The notes below the pieces were generated by a model. That model ran no database searches, had not been told where the DNA came from, and saw nothing but the letters and a program-made list of their open reading frames with translations. This document shows positions 18,301 through 25,227 of a stretch of 64,000 nt of DNA, one piece after another (position 1 is the first letter of the stretch; each line of letters begins with the position of its first letter). The position numbers and the translations under genes are program-made. This DNA comes from Deltaproteobacteria bacterium. Lineage in GTDB: Bacteria > Myxococcota_A > UBA9160 > UBA4427. The stretch lies in assembly GCA_029261855.1 (NCBI GenBank), contig JAJDAN010000024.1:62001-126000 (forward strand), given 5' to 3'.

Positions 18301-18388
18301 CTACGAGCATCTCACGGGCGAGCGCCCCTTCCCCGGCGAGAACGGATGGGGCTTCCCGGCGATCGGACCAGAGCTCTTCGCGGAGTGA
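15314..18388 (+). CDS. Large secreted alkaline-phosphatase-superfamily (phosphodiesterase-like) protein
   Basis: A 1024-residue protein with a probable export signal (AGLAGVLVLSGGSC near residues 17-30). The middle holds features of type I phosphodiesterase/nucleotide pyrophosphatases: IVVDGLQGHL (about 315), YYNPWPDHFAHFKGPFG (about 600), GMAGDHGLAP (about 652) and late His/Asp-rich segments such as NSRVPGRHAGESFHEKD. These fit a two-metal phosphodiester or phosphonate hydrolase, although the canonical Thr/Ser nucleophile is not obvious and activity is uncertain. Residues about 754-795 are six copies of a seven-residue AAKTS(K/Q)D unit, forming a charged linker. GTG 15314 is chosen as the first start after apaG. 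I do not recognise a named orthologue. Confidence 0.78.
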   Translation: MRVARAWWRRASAGCAGLAGVLVLSGGSCTTARADHPLEPIANRARVFYHEIYDLASRGVRLPVDLARPIIVRTALNTWVRGLPLEKGVRKRILDRIDSPDLLDEVVPFLLSLKETYLADGDSVESFDAFFRRTWSAADRVPGIEHSMFSWQESSTPESAGAATGFVLDEETAARIVTFYDALYPSSGPRAPRSEGLRSCDRGDDPLALRAAVERARPIVREIISELRPRLDLDPELDAAVQATLDDPARLETVTTTGIEFIDHFVCSSYRVFANGIRREVELRRWMRRQLDEPGGGDLFSYLRFANDERRYAALIVVDGLQGHLVEALASGGGGPFLDAVRLEQQRAGGAAPPTQPSRRAPEVETRFLTSLATRSFDDPRYLPFFRDLYDDGGESDSRRPHGVAQMGIATTPTISVRNLPMVKTGATVAGSGGTGIPNFHFVDRSFRRAGESPDQASGRPYYFFGNDAMRLTPLTREAGMRSLFDRLPRLNSFSCAAQYDDEAHYRIDALVNLALGESLRDFAETLCISELTTRARNERRLRKLRTHLLDEQDSLTREIPVWRIFRVLAQRDERALAERAIDEIARLEQRTVPELLLYYNPWPDHFAHFKGPFGDEILAPSGELARLDYWIGQLSRVYRRAGVEQRTLFGMAGDHGLAPVFHLVDPEALVFDALREEGVDLRVSKISSDEGEGPKLNSLFDPPAMRGYDAVVASTAGGNYMLDFFVDANGPGWSRQPLYRELVTLELLASHGAAKTSKDAAKTSKDAAKTSQDAAKTSQDAAKTSQDAAKTSQAGREIDILSELVSRLSESLDYLAVREAASGADGGETRLIGTRPSERGPRRADGWILRRGDRIFYRYDRADLLDTDRLTPYERLSPAQRAEHAALRERCVDDASREVPETWCRESDWRQLTRYTPRPDSVVQLAHLYDVDRAGSVNLFPRSGIAYNSRVPGRHAGESFHEKDAFVGLWGAPVTRGPDAGRIDVLVNGSLAGALYEHLTGERPFPGENGWGFPAIGPELFAE
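17573..17698 (+). repeat. Six tandem copies of a 21-bp in-frame repeat
   Basis: The unit GCCGCCAAGACGAGC plus two variable codons repeats six times without interruption. Copies 1-2 end in AAAGAC (Lys-Asp), copies 3-5 in CAGGAC (Gln-Asp) and the last in CAAGCC. The copies are otherwise identical, which suggests recent slippage expansion. They encode AAKTSKD/AAKTSQD inside the phosphodiesterase-like protein. Confidence 0.95.
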
Positions 18389-18391
18389 GGC

Positions 18392-18415
18392 GCGGCCGCG
18401 GCGAGAGCTGGCCGC
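18392..18415. terminator. Weak hairpin between convergent genes
   Basis: GCGGCC/GGCCGC with a 12-base loop lies in the 27-base gap between the phosphodiesterase-like gene and the DUF1302-type gene. There is no U-tract; it might serve both strands. Confidence 0.25.
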
Positions 18416-19945
18416 TCAGAAGCTGTAGTCCAAGCGCAGGAACAGGCGATCGTTGCGGCCGATCTCCTCGAAGACCGGGCTGCTGCCCGACTGATAGAGG
18501 ACGATGCCTCCGGTCAGCGCCAGGGCGTCGCGCAGGTCGTAGGACGACTCCAGGCGCACGACACTGCCGAGCTGGCCGTGGGTTCCCAACACCAGTGCCA
18601 CGCCCGTGACGTGCAGCCGCGCGTTCAAGAAGTCCGCGGTCGCGCGGAACGCAGCTTCGACGAGGTCCTCCTTCGCATACGCCACCTGCAGGCCGGCCAC
18701 CGTCTTCTTCATGTTGCTGTCGTAGTCGAAGATGTGGCGGTGGACGACCTCGACGGCGACGGTCAGGTCGCTCACGCCGTAGTACTCGACGCCCGCCATC
18801 CAGTCGAGACGGTCCTTGTCGACGACGCGCACGGGTGTCACCGCGCTGGCTTGGACCTGGTTGTACTCGACGCCGTGAAACCATCCGATCTCGGCCTTGA
18901 AGAGCCAGCTGCCGGCCGTCCAGTTGCCGCCGGCGCCCGCCAGGGTGACGAGGGGATAGCGCTGCAACAGCCCGGCGAAGGGCTCCGTCACCAGCGGCTG
19001 ATTGAGATAGACCCGCGCCCCGTAGAGCGACAGATCCCACCCGGAGAAGGTCGCGTTGAGAGCGCCGCCGTACTCGGGCGTGCTCCCGAACTGACTCGGC
19101 TTGTCCGAGGCGGGATCGACGACGACGGGCGTGGGGTTGAAGTCGTTGCCGATGGCCGGGTTCCGGTCCTGTCGGAATTCCGGCACCACCAGCAGCTGAA
19201 CGTTCCAATCCCCAAAGCCTTCCGGCACCCAGCCCGGGTAGTAGTCGACCCGGGCCATCGTCAGCGGCAGGCGCAGGTCTTCGATGTCGACGAGGCCGGG
19301 CTCTCGGTTGTCGAGGGGGTTGATGACGTCGAGCACCCGCACCGTATCCGAGCGCCCCCAGTTGACGATCTGTCTGCCGAGCTTCAGGTCGAGACTGGGC
19401 GCCGGACTCCCCTGGACCCAGACCTCACGAAAGTCGACCTCCCATTCATAGTCGTCGAGCACGTCGTCGGTGTACTGGTCGCGACCTCTCAGCAGATAGG
19501 CGAAGTCGTAGAACCCGTAACCCTCGATGCGTGCCTTCCAGTCCGCCGGCAGGCGCAGGTCCAGCTGCAGGTCCAACTGCGCGCGCAGGCGAGACAGGTT
19601 GCCGTAGTAGGTCCCCAGCGGCTGCGGGTTCGCGGGCGTCGGCTTGCGGGTGCCCGCAGCGGCGTTGTGGCTGAGGTAGTTGTAGGAGGCGCCGAGGCTG
19701 AAGTCGCCGTTCAAGTCCCAGAAGGGTTCGGCGACTTCGCCCGCCGGCTCCGGGGCAGGGTCCGACTCGTCTGCTTCTTCAAAGCCCGAGTCGTCAAAGC
19801 CCGAGTCGTCAAAGCCCGAATCGTCGAAGCCCGAATCGTCGAAGCCCGAATCGGCTTCGCTCTCGACATCCTCCGCGAAAGCCGCTTCCGGCGTCGCAGT
19901 GAGCACGACCGCGAGCGCAGCCACCAGCCAGAACGCCCGGCGCAC
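18416..19945 (-). CDS. DUF1302-type outer-membrane porin-like protein
   Basis: A 509-residue exported protein: signal peptide MRRAFWLVAALAVVLTATPEAAFA, then an acidic low-complexity segment with five DSGFD repeats (about residues 31-55). A long stretch of alternating amphipathic strands follows (NYLSHNAAAG, LDLQLDLRLPADWKARIEGYGFYDF, VNWGRSDTVRVLDVINPLDNREPG), ending in the aromatic DYSF expected of an outer-membrane beta-barrel. The VNWGRSDTVRV...INP motif is characteristic of DUF1302. It lies seven bases downstream of the LolA-like gene and divergent from the MMPL exporter. Such genes often travel together with MMPL pumps in lipid or steroid loci, so a role in moving a hydrophobic compound across the outer membrane is inferred. 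Confidence 0.88.
   Translation of the reverse strand: MRRAFWLVAALAVVLTATPEAAFAEDVESEADSGFDDSGFDDSGFDDSGFDDSGFEEADESDPAPEPAGEVAEPFWDLNGDFSLGASYNYLSHNAAAGTRKPTPANPQPLGTYYGNLSRLRAQLDLQLDLRLPADWKARIEGYGFYDFAYLLRGRDQYTDDVLDDYEWEVDFREVWVQGSPAPSLDLKLGRQIVNWGRSDTVRVLDVINPLDNREPGLVDIEDLRLPLTMARVDYYPGWVPEGFGDWNVQLLVVPEFRQDRNPAIGNDFNPTPVVVDPASDKPSQFGSTPEYGGALNATFSGWDLSLYGARVYLNQPLVTEPFAGLLQRYPLVTLAGAGGNWTAGSWLFKAEIGWFHGVEYNQVQASAVTPVRVVDKDRLDWMAGVEYYGVSDLTVAVEVVHRHIFDYDSNMKKTVAGLQVAYAKEDLVEAAFRATADFLNARLHVTGVALVLGTHGQLGSVVRLESSYDLRDALALTGGIVLYQSGSSPVFEEIGRNDRLFLRLDYSF
19781..19855 (-). repeat. Five tandem copies of a 15-bp in-frame repeat
   Basis: Units of the form (A/G)AAGCCCGA(G/A)TCGTC repeat five times, encoding DSGFD on the minus strand just after the signal peptide of the DUF1302-type protein. 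Copies differ by one or two bases, so the array is somewhat older than the 21-bp array at 17573. Confidence 0.9.
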
Positions 19946-19952
19946 TCGTCGG

Positions 19953-20768
19953 TCAGAGTCCCTTCTCGAGCTGCCGGGTCGAGAAGAGATCCTCGTCGAG
20001 ATCCTGGTTGAAGCGCACGTTGTCGTTCCGGAGGATCGTCTTGTGAAGGGTCGTCTTGCCCTTCTTCGTCGTCATCGTCATCTCCGTCGCCACCCAGATG
20101 CCGTCGATCTGGGAAAGCGAGATCACGTCGAGGTACTTGTTGCGTTGGCCCTTCTTCAGCCAGCTCTTCGAGCGGACGACCATGAAGTTGTCCTTGCGCA
20201 CGAAGACCACCGACTTGACGGTGCCGGTCTCGTCGATCTCCTTCTCGGTGCGCGGGACGGATTCGATCACCCACACGGGCGCGCCTCGCACCTCGCTCTC
20301 CTCGAGGATCTTGTAGTCGTAGGCCGAAAGCGGGCGGTCCGTCAGGTCCGCATAGCTGAAGTCGGACCCCATGAAGGAGCCGCTCTTGTCGCCCGTCGCG
20401 ATCCGCTTGGTCTTCTTGAGCGCGGGCAGATAGAGCCACTGGTCGTCGTCGCGCTCTTCCTCGTCGTAGTCGTAGGTGAGGAACCCGGTGTCCTTCACGT
20501 CCGCCGGCGACTGAAAGAACATCAGCGAGTAGTCGTCGTCGCCGAAGTCCTTCGAGAAGTTGCGCAGCCTCCGGACACGCTCGTTGCCGCGCTTGTCGAT
20601 CAGGATCATCTCGATGTCGGAGATGCCGTTGTCGCCGTCGTCGCGTTCGTCGACGGCCTGCATGATGGCGCGCGCATCCGTGGGATCGACGGCGAAGACC
20701 GGGCTCGCGGCGAGCGTCAACGTCGACGTCAACGTCAACGCGAGAAGGAGCGGGAGGCGGGTTCGCAT
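19953..20768 (-). CDS. LolA-like outer-membrane lipoprotein-sorting protein
   Basis: A 271-residue periplasmic protein with signal peptide (RLPLLLALTLTSTLTLAASPVFA). The mature part begins with a DARAIMQAVDERDDGD helix and contains LIDKRGNERVRRLRNFSKD, FFQSPADVKDTGFLTYDY, WLYLPALKKTKRI and FMGSDFSYADL. This pattern belongs to the COG2834-type LolA-like family found beside MMPL exporters. LolA-like folds carry lipid chains in a hydrophobic cavity, so it is probably a periplasmic shuttle between the inner-membrane MMPL protein and the DUF1302 barrel. First gene of the minus-strand pair and divergent from the MMPL gene. Confidence 0.88.
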   Translation of the reverse strand: MRTRLPLLLALTLTSTLTLAASPVFAVDPTDARAIMQAVDERDDGDNGISDIEMILIDKRGNERVRRLRNFSKDFGDDDYSLMFFQSPADVKDTGFLTYDYDEEERDDDQWLYLPALKKTKRIATGDKSGSFMGSDFSYADLTDRPLSAYDYKILEESEVRGAPVWVIESVPRTEKEIDETGTVKSVVFVRKDNFMVVRSKSWLKKGQRNKYLDVISLSQIDGIWVATEMTMTTKKGKTTLHKTILRNDNVRFNQDLDEDLFSTRQLEKGL

Positions 20769-20908
20769 TCACACAGTCAAGCAGTCATGAAGACGCCCAA
20801 CAAGGAGGGCTGCCGCGATGTGTTGCATGGTCACAGCGAATACGGACGGCCATGATTCGACGGCGCCCAGGTGGGGCTCCGGCGGAGCCCCCGATCCGAG
20901 AGGACTGC

Positions 20909-23404
20909 GTGGAACCCTCGCCTTCCTACGGCCAGCGAATCGAGCGCGCATTCGTTGGCTGGGGGTACTGGATCTGTCGTCACCGCGCGCTCGGCATCCT
21001 CGTGCCGATGCTGGTGACCGTCTTCTTCGTCTCGTGGCTTCCCGAGATGCAGGTCGACAACTCGGCGGAGAGTTTCCTCAACAAGGGCGAGCCCGAAGCC
21101 CTTCGCTTCGACCGCTTCCGCGCCGAGTTCGGGCGCGACGATCTCATCGTGATCGCCGTCCGCCCCGAGCAGGTCTTCGACCTCGCCTTTCTCGAGAAGC
21201 TGAGACGGCTTCACACCGCGCTCGACGGCGAGGTGCCCTACCTCGAAGAGATCACCAGTCTCGTCAATGCGCGATCGACTCGCGGCGAAGCGGACACGCT
21301 CATCGTCGAAGACCTGATGGAAGACTGGCCGGAGACGGAAGCCGATCTGGCCGCCCTGCGGGACCGGGTGCTCTCGAATCCGCTGTACCGCAACACCCTG
21401 GTCTCGGCCGACGGCACACTGACCACCCTCAGCCTCGAGCCCTTCACCTACTCGACCCACCCCGCGGGCGGTCGCACCGGCGCGGACACCGATGCGACCG
21501 GTGGATTCGACGACGAGAGAGCCGGCTTCGATGACGACGACTCGCGCGACGCGGGCCCCGACACGCCCACCTACCTCACGAGTCCCGAGCTGGCGGAAGT
21601 CGGCGCGGCCGTCGACGCGGTGGTTGCCCGCTTCCAGGCCGACGACTTCGAGATCTTCGTCGCCGGCGCGCCAACCCTCACCACCACCATCAACGACTAC
21701 ATGATCCGCGACCTGAGCGTGTACATGGGCCTCGCGTTCGTCGTGATCGGGATCCTCCTCTACGTGCTGTTCCGGCGCCTCCTCGGCGTCCTGATCCCGA
21801 TGCTCGTCGTATTCCTTTCTCTTCTCACGACCCTGGGCGTGATGGTCGTACTCGGCATGCCCGCGTCGGCGGCCGCCCAGATCCTGCCCATCTTCCTGCT
21901 GGCGGTCGGGATCTGCGACGCCGTCCATCTGCTGGTGATCGTCTACCAGCGACTCGCGGACGGTGCCGAGCGCGAGGACGCCATCGCCTTCGCCCTCGGA
22001 CATTCCGGCCTCGCCATCGTCATGACCAGCCTGACCACCGCCGCGGGAATGCTGTCGTTTGCCGGCGCCGAGCTCGCACCCGTCGCGGCCCTCGGTCTCA
22101 TCACACCCATCGGGATCGGCCTCGCCCTCCTCTACACCCTGACCCTGCTGCCCGCGCTGCTCGCCAGCGTGCCCCTGGTCGCCCGCTCGCGTCGCGCCGG
22201 CCGACGCACATCCGACCTGCTCGGCGAGACGCTTGCCCGCATCGGCGACGCGGCGGCCCGGCATCCGGGGCCTGTCCTTGCCGCGACCGCGTTCATCGCA
22301 GTCGTCGCCCTCGTCGGCGCGACCCAGGTGCGCTTCTCGCACAACGGCATGACCTGGTTCCCGGAAGGCGAGCCCCTTCCCCGGGCCTCCGCCCTCATCG
22401 ACCACGAGCTGCGCGGCAGCATCACCCTCGAGGCGGTGGTCGACACCGGTCGCCCGAACGGGCTGCACGAGCCGGACGTGCTCCGGCGCATCGAAGACGC
22501 CATGCGACGGGTCGAGCGCATCGAGCAGCCGCCGGTGTTCGTCGGCAAGGCCACCTCCATCACCGACATCGTCAAGGAGACCCACCAGGCCCTCAACGAG
22601 AACCGTGCGGACCATTACAAGCTCCCCGACGACCGACAGCTGATCGCACAGGAGCTGCTCCTCTTCGAGCAGAGCGGGAGCGACGATCTCGAATCCATCG
22701 TCGACAGCACCTTCCAGCGGGCACGGGTCAGCTTCCGGATCCCGTGGGAGGACGCCCTCCTCTACCCCGCCCTGATCGCGGAGATCCAGCAGGAGCTGCG
22801 CGCCGCGTTCGACGATCGGGCCGGGGACGAGATCGAGCTGCGTTTCGAGATGACCGGCCTGCTCGTCGTGCTCGCCGAGGTGTTCGACGCCCTGCTCACC
22901 AGCATGATCCGGTCCTACGTCCTGGCGTTCGTGTTGATCACGCCGATGATGATCCTGTTGCTCGGCAGCCTTTCGCGAGGGTTGCTCAGCATGATTCCGA
23001 ATCTGCTGCCGGTCGCGGTGACCCTCGGCGTCATGGGCTTCCTGGACATGCCCCTCGACGTCTCGACGATCATGATCGGGGCCATCGTGATCGGAATCGC
23101 CGTCGACGACACGATCCACTTCATGCACAAGTTCCAGCGCTACTACGAGGAGACGGGCGACAGCAGTGAAGCGATTCGCTCGACCCTCCGGACCACCGGT
23201 GCGGCGCTGCTCTTCACGACCTTGGTACTGAGCGGCGGCTTCTACATCATCTCGTTCGGTACCCTGGTCAACATCCACAACTTCGGAGTCCTCACAGCGC
23301 TCGCCACGATCTCGGCGTTCCTGGCCGACCTGCTGGTCTCACCTGCGTTGCTGGCGGTCGCCACGCGCAAACGCGCTACGGCAGGAACGCCGCCAGCTCC
23401 GTGA
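20909..23404 (+). CDS. MMPL/RND-superfamily lipid exporter
   Basis: An 831-residue inner-membrane transporter with the duplicated layout of MMPL/HpnN proteins. Each half has one N-terminal helix, a large periplasmic loop and five clustered helices. Proton-relay acidic residues are visible in LLAVGICDAVHLL in the first half and GIAVDDTIHFMHKFQRY in the second. GTG 20909 has GAGGA five bases upstream and is preferred. An in-frame ATG at 20852 would add 19 Arg/Pro-rich residues without a ribosome binding site. It is divergent from the LolA-like and DUF1302-like genes, which likely complete an inner-to-outer-membrane route. The 3' end overlaps the convergent HAD gene by 29 bases. Confidence 0.93.
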   Translation: MEPSPSYGQRIERAFVGWGYWICRHRALGILVPMLVTVFFVSWLPEMQVDNSAESFLNKGEPEALRFDRFRAEFGRDDLIVIAVRPEQVFDLAFLEKLRRLHTALDGEVPYLEEITSLVNARSTRGEADTLIVEDLMEDWPETEADLAALRDRVLSNPLYRNTLVSADGTLTTLSLEPFTYSTHPAGGRTGADTDATGGFDDERAGFDDDDSRDAGPDTPTYLTSPELAEVGAAVDAVVARFQADDFEIFVAGAPTLTTTINDYMIRDLSVYMGLAFVVIGILLYVLFRRLLGVLIPMLVVFLSLLTTLGVMVVLGMPASAAAQILPIFLLAVGICDAVHLLVIVYQRLADGAEREDAIAFALGHSGLAIVMTSLTTAAGMLSFAGAELAPVAALGLITPIGIGLALLYTLTLLPALLASVPLVARSRRAGRRTSDLLGETLARIGDAAARHPGPVLAATAFIAVVALVGATQVRFSHNGMTWFPEGEPLPRASALIDHELRGSITLEAVVDTGRPNGLHEPDVLRRIEDAMRRVERIEQPPVFVGKATSITDIVKETHQALNENRADHYKLPDDRQLIAQELLLFEQSGSDDLESIVDSTFQRARVSFRIPWEDALLYPALIAEIQQELRAAFDDRAGDEIELRFEMTGLLVVLAEVFDALLTSMIRSYVLAFVLITPMMILLLGSLSRGLLSMIPNLLPVAVTLGVMGFLDMPLDVSTIMIGAIVIGIAVDDTIHFMHKFQRYYEETGDSSEAIRSTLRTTGAALLFTTLVLSGGFYIISFGTLVNIHNFGVLTALATISAFLADLLVSPALLAVATRKRATAGTPPAP

Positions 23405-24161
23405 GATCGTGGATCTGGTGGTCCGGCGCGGGGCCTTCGTGCTCTCGCAACCTGCGTTCCGGGTCGGCGACCCGGCGCGTGACCCAGGCGGTCCGCATCC
23501 CGATCGCGGCGGCGCCTCCCACGTCCGCAGCAAGATTGTCACCGACGTGGAGAGTCTCCTCCGGCGCCGTACCCAAGGCTTCCAGAACCGCGCGAAAGAT
23601 TTCCGGCCGCGGCTTGCGGAACCCCGCCGCGTCGGAAACCACGAGGACGTCCAGATGCTGGTGCAGATCCGATTCGCGCAGCACCCGCAGCGCGGTCTCG
23701 GAATGGCTGAAGTTCGAACACAGGGCCAGCGGCACCCGTGCGCGCAGGGACGCCAGCAGATCCGGATGGTGGGAGAGGACCCCGACCTGCGCGCGCAGTG
23801 CCGCCATGTGAACCTGGGTGAGCTCTTCCGCAAGCTCCTCGGCGTGAGCGGCAGGCAATCCCTCGCCCTGCGTTCCCAGGCGCCCGATCAATGTCGAGAA
23901 GCGTTCGACCGTCGGCAGCTCGAGTCCTCGGGCGTAGCGGCTCTCGCGGAATTCGCGGTCGACCGACGAGAGCGCGTCCGCAAAGCGGTCGAAGTCCACG
24001 CCCGGCAAGCTGCGCACGATGGCGGCATGCAGTGCGGGGGCCGTGCCGGCGACCCGCCTGCCCTTGTGCAAGATCGGTCCGATGTCCTCCATCCGCAGAT
24101 CCACGAGGGTGTCGAACAGATCGAACACGACGGCGCGAAGCGGCGGTCTCACGGCGCTCAC
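23376..24161 (-). CDS. HAD-family hydrolase
   Basis: A 261-residue haloacid dehalogenase-superfamily phosphatase. Motif I is VVFDLFDTLVD (the first Asp is the nucleophile), motif II lies in LALCSNFSHS, motif III Lys is in FRKPRPEIF, and motif IV is HVGDNLAADVGGA. The cap is helical, as in subclass I. Substrates of this class are small phosphate esters such as phosphoglycolate or nucleotides, not decided here. GTG 24161 overlaps the TGA of the upstream oxygenase (GTGA), so the two are coupled. The gene is convergent with and overlaps the MMPL exporter. Confidence 0.9.
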   Translation of the reverse strand: MSAVRPPLRAVVFDLFDTLVDLRMEDIGPILHKGRRVAGTAPALHAAIVRSLPGVDFDRFADALSSVDREFRESRYARGLELPTVERFSTLIGRLGTQGEGLPAAHAEELAEELTQVHMAALRAQVGVLSHHPDLLASLRARVPLALCSNFSHSETALRVLRESDLHQHLDVLVVSDAAGFRKPRPEIFRAVLEALGTAPEETLHVGDNLAADVGGAAAIGMRTAWVTRRVADPERRLREHEGPAPDHQIHDLTELAAFLP

Positions 24162-25135
24162 GACACGAGACCGATCTCGCGCAGCCGCTCCCCGAGGAAC
24201 TGCCCCGCGGTGATGGGCGGATGACGCAACGGTCGCTCGTCGCTGACGAAGTGCGGCAGCACCGACAGGTCGCTGCCGGGTCGGGGGTGGGCGAAGAAGG
24301 GCAGCGAGTAGCGATGGCCGCTTCCGTCGGGCGGGTTCACCACACGGTGGGTCGTCGCGGGAATCAGGTCGTTGGTCATGCGCGAGAGCATGTCGCCAGA
24401 GTCGACGACGAGTTGACCCGGTGGAACCTCGACGGGGATCCAGTCCGCGCAACCGGGCGGACGAATCTCGAGACCCGCGTCGGTGGCTTCGCACAGCAAG
24501 GTGATCAAATTGATGTCTTCGTGGGCGGCAGCCCGAAGACTGCCTGCGTGACCGGCCGCCGCACGCGGCGAAACCGGTGGGACGGGTGGCAGCGGTGGAT
24601 AGTGGAGCGCCCGCAGGATGCTGTTGCCTCCCACCACGCCCTCGGAGAAGACGTCGCGCGCCAGCTCGAACGACGCGGCGAGCTCCTGCAGGATCCGGAT
24701 CGCGCAGCGCTCGAGCGCCCGGTAGAGGGCCAGCGCGTCCTCTTCCAACCCGGGCAACAGGGCCTCGGCCGGCCAGACGTTCGCCGGATAGGACGCGCGC
24801 TCGGCACCGGCGCCCGGGTGTGGCTGGCCCACGTGAAAGAACTCCTTCAAGTCGGGAAACGCGCAGTCCTTCGCATGCTCGACGCCGAAGGGCGTGAAGC
24901 CCCGCTGGCCCCCCGCCACCCCGGAGCAGGCGCGCTTCGCGGCGTCGTCCATGGAAAAGAAGCGCTCGAAGTGCCCATACACCCGGCGAATCAGTGCAGG
25001 GTCCAGCCCGTGCCCCTCCACCCGAACGAAGCCCAGCCGGCACAGGGCATCGCGCAAGGTGTTTGCACTTCGATTGCGGACGCGCGCGTCCGGGGATTCG
25101 TCATCGGCCAGATTCACGACCGGAATGCTGTTCAT
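24158..25135 (-). CDS. 2-oxoglutarate/Fe(II)-dependent oxygenase (isopenicillin N synthase-like)
   Basis: A 325-residue non-haem iron oxygenase. The N-terminal IPNS-type domain (IPVVNLAD, GFVRVEGHGLD) is followed by the double-stranded beta-helix. The iron triad is His205 and Asp207 (AHEDINL) and His263 (THRVVNP). Arg275 in the RYSLPFF motif binds 2-oxoglutarate. The proline-rich YPPLPPVPPVSP loop near 180 is like the substrate-side loop of the family. It may hydroxylate or desaturate a small molecule. Coupled to the HAD gene downstream and divergent from the acyl-CoA synthetase. Confidence 0.92.
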   Translation of the reverse strand: MNSIPVVNLADDESPDARVRNRSANTLRDALCRLGFVRVEGHGLDPALIRRVYGHFERFFSMDDAAKRACSGVAGGQRGFTPFGVEHAKDCAFPDLKEFFHVGQPHPGAGAERASYPANVWPAEALLPGLEEDALALYRALERCAIRILQELAASFELARDVFSEGVVGGNSILRALHYPPLPPVPPVSPRAAAGHAGSLRAAAHEDINLITLLCEATDAGLEIRPPGCADWIPVEVPPGQLVVDSGDMLSRMTNDLIPATTHRVVNPPDGSGHRYSLPFFAHPRPGSDLSVLPHFVSDERPLRHPPITAGQFLGERLREIGLVS

Positions 25136-25154
25136 GGCGATCGATCTCCCCGCC

Positions 25155-25170
25155 CGACCTATAATACGGC
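25155..25170. promoter_or_regulatory. A/T-rich promoter core in a divergent intergenic region
   Basis: TATAAT at 25160-25165 is a perfect -10 hexamer toward the acyl-CoA synthetase gene. Its complement offers TATTAT toward the oxygenase gene. It is the only A/T-rich patch in the 92-base gap. No convincing -35 box is seen for either direction. Confidence 0.45.
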
Positions 25171-25227
25171 GGCCCGCTCGATCCGCCCGAAGCCGGGGAT
25201 GAAACCCAGGCCGCGAAGGAGAACCCC

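Noticed and set aside
20831-23278. Long minus-strand frame opposite the MMPL gene
   Set aside because: Its Asp/Glu/Arg/His-rich composition with no domains is the mirror of GC-rich coding DNA.
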